Positions 5,729 through 8,280 of a stretch of DNA of 8,280 bases are shown piece after piece. Numbering within the stretch: position 1 is the stretch's first letter; each line of letters starts with the position of its first letter. The stretch comes from JAZGAE01 sp036475545 (GTDB taxonomy: Bacteria > Pseudomonadota > Alphaproteobacteria > DATDPM01): assembly GCA_036475545.1 (NCBI GenBank), contig JAZGAE010000136.1, positions 1 through 8,280 on the forward strand, read 5' to 3'. The notes under the pieces are model-generated. The model was given only the letters and a program-made list of their open reading frames with translations. It searched no databases and was not told where the DNA came from. The translations under genes and the position numbers were made by a program.

Positions 5729-5808
5729 AATGAACGTGGCGACACGCAAGGCTCGATCGCGGAGGGAGGGAGAGCCGCATCCCTCGACCGTCGGGGGGGG
5801 CGAGAGAG

Positions 5809-7788
5809 ATGACCGAACAGAAAAGTCCCGCCGTTCTGGTCGGGCTTTCGATCGTACTGGCTGCCGGGATCTACTGGTTCGATGTGTCGTTGCCTCTCGG
5901 CGTCGCGGGAGGGGTGCCGTACGTGGCCGTCATCTTGCTCAGCGCCTGGTTCCCTTGGCGCTACGCCATCGTCGCCTCGGCCGGGGGGGCTACGGTGCTC
6001 ACCATCCTAGGCTATCTGTTCTCCCAGCCTGCCGGCATTCCGTGGATGGTATTCAGCAATCGCGGTCTGGCCCTGTTTGCCATTTGGGTGACGGCAATCC
6101 TGCTGATGAGACGGAAAAAGGCCGAGGAGGCGCTTCAGAAAACCAAAGCCGAAGTTGAAGAACAGGTGGTGCGTCGTACCGCCGAGCTCTCGGAAGCGAA
6201 CGCAGCACTCGGAAGGGAGATCGCCGAGCACCAGCGATCGGAGGCTGCCCTGCGGGAAAGCGTGGCGTTCAGCCGGGGCATCATGGCCAGCGTCGCGGAC
6301 GGAATCATCACCATCGACGAGTCAGGCATCATCGGGTCCTTCAACCGCGCTGCCGAGAAGATCTTTGGATATTCGCCGCAGGAGGTCTGCGGCCAGAGTG
6401 TCGGGGTTCTGATGACCGAACCCGACCGCGGGAAGCATGGCGAGTACATCGGGCGGTACCTGGAAACAGGGCGAGGCCGGATCATCGGCATCGGCCCCCG
6501 GGAAGTCACCGCCTTGCACAAGGACGGGTCGACCTTCCCGTTGGAACTCGAAGTGAGCGAGATGCGTCTCGACGACACGCGGCTGTTCATCGGGATCGTG
6601 CGCGACATCACGGACCGCAAGGAGACCGAGAGACAACTGCAACAGGCGCATAAGATGGAAGCGGTCGGGCAGTTGACCGGCGGCGTCGCCCACGACTTCA
6701 ACAACATACTGATGGTCGCCCTCGGCAATCTCGACATCATGCAGGAGATATCCGAAAGCGACCCATCCCTCCGAAAATATTTGGACACCGCCCTCAAGGC
6801 CCTTCACCGCGGCGCAGACCTGACGCAGCGGTTGCTGGCCTTCTCGCGCAAGCAGGCCCTGAGACCCGTGGTCACGGACGTGAACAGACTCGTTTCGGGA
6901 ACGACGGAGCTGATGCGGCGGACCATCGGCGAGCCCATAGAAATCGAAACCGTCCTCGCGGGCGGCCTGTGGCAGGCAATGGTGGATCGAGGTCAACTGG
7001 AGACTGCTGTGCTCAACCTCGCCATCAACGCCCGCGATGCCATGCCGGGGGGCGGCAAGCTTACCATCGAGACGGCGAATACCCGTCTCAGTCAGGAATA
7101 TGCGGAGAAGCACGATGAGGTGAGACCCGGCCAGTACGTCATGGTGGCGGTCAGTGACACCGGGACCGGCATGGTGCCGGAGGTGGTCGGGCGCGCGTTC
7201 GACCCGTTCTTCACCACCAAAGAGGTGGGAAAGGGCAGTGGCCTGGGCCTGAGCATGGTCTATGGCTTCACCAAGCAGTCCGGTGGCCACATCAAGATTT
7301 ACAGCGAGGTCGGGCAGGGCACGACGGTCAAGCTCTACCTGCCGAAGGCCGCGGCCGGTGATCTCCGCGAAGTCGAGGAAGAGGGTCCCGCCGTCGCCAT
7401 GCCCACGGGTGACGAAACCATCCTCGTTGTCGAAGACGACCCCGACGTCCGGGCCTTCGTTTCTACGTCTCTCGAGGTCCTCGGGTACCACGTTCTCGAG
7501 GCCGAGGACGGCCCCGCCGCCATCCGCCTGCTGGCCAAGGCACCACACGTCGATTTGCTGTTCACCGACGTGGTTCTGCCACATGGGGTAAACGGTCGAG
7601 AGCTCGCCGAGGAGGCGCACAAGAGACATCCACATATGAAGGTGCTGTTTACGTCTGGCTACACGGAGAATGCCGTCGTTCACCACGGCAGGCTGGAGGA
7701 AGAAGTCGAGCTCGTAGCCAAGCCGTACAAGAGGGAATTTCTCGCACGGAGAGTCCGCCAGGTGCTGAACGGCGCCAAAAACGATTAA
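5809..7788 (+). CDS. Membrane-anchored PAS hybrid histidine kinase with receiver domain
   Basis: A 659-residue hybrid sensor kinase. Order: about four hydrophobic segments (roughly 7-24, 31-47, 50-72, 84-100), a coiled-coil linker (103-150), a PAS domain (about 152-270), a HisKA domain with H-box AVGQLTGGVAHDFNNIL (285-301; phospho-acceptor H295), an ATPase domain with N-box NLAINARDAM (403-412), G1 DTGTGM (450-455) and G2 GKGSGLGLS (474-482), then a receiver domain (about 537-655). The receiver has D543/D544, phospho-acceptor D587, T615 and K638. All catalytic residues are present. It should autophosphorylate H295 and pass phosphate to D587, then to an external phosphotransfer protein, since no output domain or neighbouring response regulator is seen. 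The signal is unknown. CckA shares this general order, but I do not call it CckA. The ATG follows a G-run and GAGAGAG. Confidence 0.94.
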   Translation: MTEQKSPAVLVGLSIVLAAGIYWFDVSLPLGVAGGVPYVAVILLSAWFPWRYAIVASAGGATVLTILGYLFSQPAGIPWMVFSNRGLALFAIWVTAILLMRRKKAEEALQKTKAEVEEQVVRRTAELSEANAALGREIAEHQRSEAALRESVAFSRGIMASVADGIITIDESGIIGSFNRAAEKIFGYSPQEVCGQSVGVLMTEPDRGKHGEYIGRYLETGRGRIIGIGPREVTALHKDGSTFPLELEVSEMRLDDTRLFIGIVRDITDRKETERQLQQAHKMEAVGQLTGGVAHDFNNILMVALGNLDIMQEISESDPSLRKYLDTALKALHRGADLTQRLLAFSRKQALRPVVTDVNRLVSGTTELMRRTIGEPIEIETVLAGGLWQAMVDRGQLETAVLNLAINARDAMPGGGKLTIETANTRLSQEYAEKHDEVRPGQYVMVAVSDTGTGMVPEVVGRAFDPFFTTKEVGKGSGLGLSMVYGFTKQSGGHIKIYSEVGQGTTVKLYLPKAAAGDLREVEEEGPAVAMPTGDETILVVEDDPDVRAFVSTSLEVLGYHVLEAEDGPAAIRLLAKAPHVDLLFTDVVLPHGVNGRELAEEAHKRHPHMKVLFTSGYTENAVVHHGRLEEEVELVAKPYKREFLARRVRQVLNGAKND

Positions 7789-7824
7789 CAGAGCTTATCA
7801 GGTTTGGCCCGTTTCCAGAGGTAA

Positions 7825-7989
7825 AGGCCACCCAGGCGTTGCGGTCTCCCTGGGTCAGCCTCGACAAAGGACCACGACAACTGCCGTGCCGCCGACCCGC
7901 TCGTCAAGCAGCACAGCGAGACCGCGCCCCTTCACGCGGCGATCAGGGCTGGGGCGCTGGTGGCGGCCAAAGGCGACATGGAGGGGTAG
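7825..7989 (+). pseudogene. Remnant of a small alphaproteobacterial-type hypothetical gene
   Basis: An open frame with no start codon at its 5' end (open from the stop at 7822-7824) encodes RAADPLVKQHSETAPLHAA and, a little further on, ALVAAKGDMEG before a TAG at 7987-7989. From memory this resembles a family of about 60-residue alphaproteobacterial proteins of unknown function with the pattern RAADLLVKxHGxxAPxxAAxRAxxLxxxGDxxG. Those normally continue with a W-containing tail that is missing here. Codons before about 7870 do not look like protein. I infer a gene broken at both ends. It could instead be a chance frame, but the amphipathic pattern argues against that. Confidence 0.5.
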
Positions 7990-7997
7990 GCGGCGGC

Positions 7998-8093
7998 GCC
8001 GGCGCCGGGCCCGACGTGGTGCGCCTCTCGGTCGGCATCGAGACCGTGGACGACATCATCGCCAACCTCGACCAGGCGCTTTCCGAGTTGTAG
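7998..8093 (+). pseudogene. C-terminal remnant of an O-acetylhomoserine sulfhydrylase-like gene
   Basis: The last 31 codons before TAG at 8091-8093 read AGAGPDVVRLSVGIETVDD and then IIANLDQALSEL. This closely follows the C-terminal end of Cys/Met-metabolism PLP enzymes, especially O-acetylhomoserine sulfhydrylase (MetY), where VRLSVGIE-x-x-DDI-x-x-DLDQAL is conserved. The rest of the roughly 420-residue enzyme, including the PLP lysine, is absent: the frame upstream is glycine- and arginine-rich without homology. It is a non-functional 3' fragment. A small ORF starting from a TTG at 7839 reaches the same stop but is not a credible gene. Confidence 0.72.
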
Positions 8094-8167
8094 CGGAAGG
8101 CGCGCGTTATCGTTATGTCTTCGCGCGCGCGTCCGTTTCGCCGCGCGCCGCGGAAATAGGAAGGGCG

Positions 8168-8280
8168 TTGAACAGTACGTTGACCGACGAAACAGAGCAG
8201 ACGGAAAAATTATTCAAGGAGGCTGTCCGGATCCAGCGAAGCGGGGCGGAGGAACGGGCGGCCGAACTGTATGTGAAAAT
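8168..8280 (+). CDS. Start of a TPR-like repeat protein (partial, runs off the window)
   Basis: An open frame enters the right edge without a stop. From the TTG at 8168 it reads LNSTLTDETEQTEKLFKEA and then VRIQRSGAEERAAELYVK (first residue Met when used as start). The spacing of small and aromatic residues (A, G, A, LY) matches the first helix pair of a tetratricopeptide repeat, as in TPR proteins often fused to glycosyltransferase or sulfotransferase domains. An AGGA at 8158-8161 lies 6 bases before the TTG; a second TTG at 8180 is an alternative. Only 37 codons are visible, so the domain beyond the repeats is unknown. Confidence 0.55.
   Translation, partial: MNSTLTDETEQTEKLFKEAVRIQRSGAEERAAELYVK

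Larger units (their letters stand above)
5132..5808. other. Long intergenic region between divergent genes
   Basis: A 677-bp gap between divergently read genes. The left part (5132-5250) holds the ribosome site and inverted repeats of the pentapeptide-repeat gene. The middle (5250-5500) is GC-rich; it contains a perfect 12-bp palindrome TCACGATCGTGA at 5371-5382 and open frames without recognisable protein features. The right part (5500-5808) holds a TATAAT box, a direct repeat before it, an 18-bp tandem repeat, and two hairpins in the kinase leader. I see no supported protein gene or RNA gene, though a small RNA or structured leader at 5546-5808 cannot be excluded. Confidence 0.5.

Noticed and set aside
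6322..7686. Minus-strand open frame of 454 codons inside the kinase gene
   Set aside because: The opposite strand encodes all histidine kinase and receiver motifs without interruption.

Overview
The window is GC-rich and reads as an alphaproteobacterium, probably of the Rhodospirillales type. Support comes from two perfect CtrA-type boxes (TTAA-N7-TTAAC) at the left edge, a hybrid histidine kinase with a GGVAHDFNNIL H-box, and a degraded small protein that resembles a short alphaproteobacterial family. The assignment is inferred from sequence style, not from a search.

Layout, left to right. Positions 1-319 are non-coding: the paired CtrA boxes, then a very GC-rich, palindrome-rich stretch. 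At 320-742 (+) lies a small exported protein of unknown function. At 892-1734 (-) is a YafJ/EgtC-like class II glutamine amidotransferase whose 3' end has been duplicated in frame just downstream. Pointing the other way are a sulfotransferase-family gene (1895-2719, +) and a putative GT-A-like glycosyltransferase with a TTG start (2819-3685, +). These two may act on the same extracellular or cell-surface glycan. Convergent to them is a 427-residue pentapeptide-repeat protein (3848-5131, -) built from two similar modules. A non-coding stretch of 677 bp (5132-5808) separates it from a membrane-anchored PAS hybrid histidine kinase with a C-terminal receiver domain (5809-7788, +). After that comes a short stretch of gene debris: a truncated small ORF and the last ~30 codons of an O-acetylhomoserine sulfhydrylase-like gene. 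The window ends inside the first codons of what looks like a TPR-repeat protein (8168-8280, +).

The genes do not form one evident operon or known defence/biosynthesis system. The most coherent unit is the sulfotransferase/glycosyltransferase pair. Non-coding intervals carry three separate short tandem duplications (about 77-89 bp, 31 bp and 18 bp), several perfect inverted repeats, and gene remnants, so the intergenic DNA looks recently rearranged. I found no tRNA, rRNA, CRISPR array, transposase or phage gene. No clearly novel multi-gene system is supported; the points most worth checking are the CtrA box pair, the duplicated amidotransferase tail, the debris at 7825-8093 and the structured promoter regions around 5140-5200 and 5511-5551.
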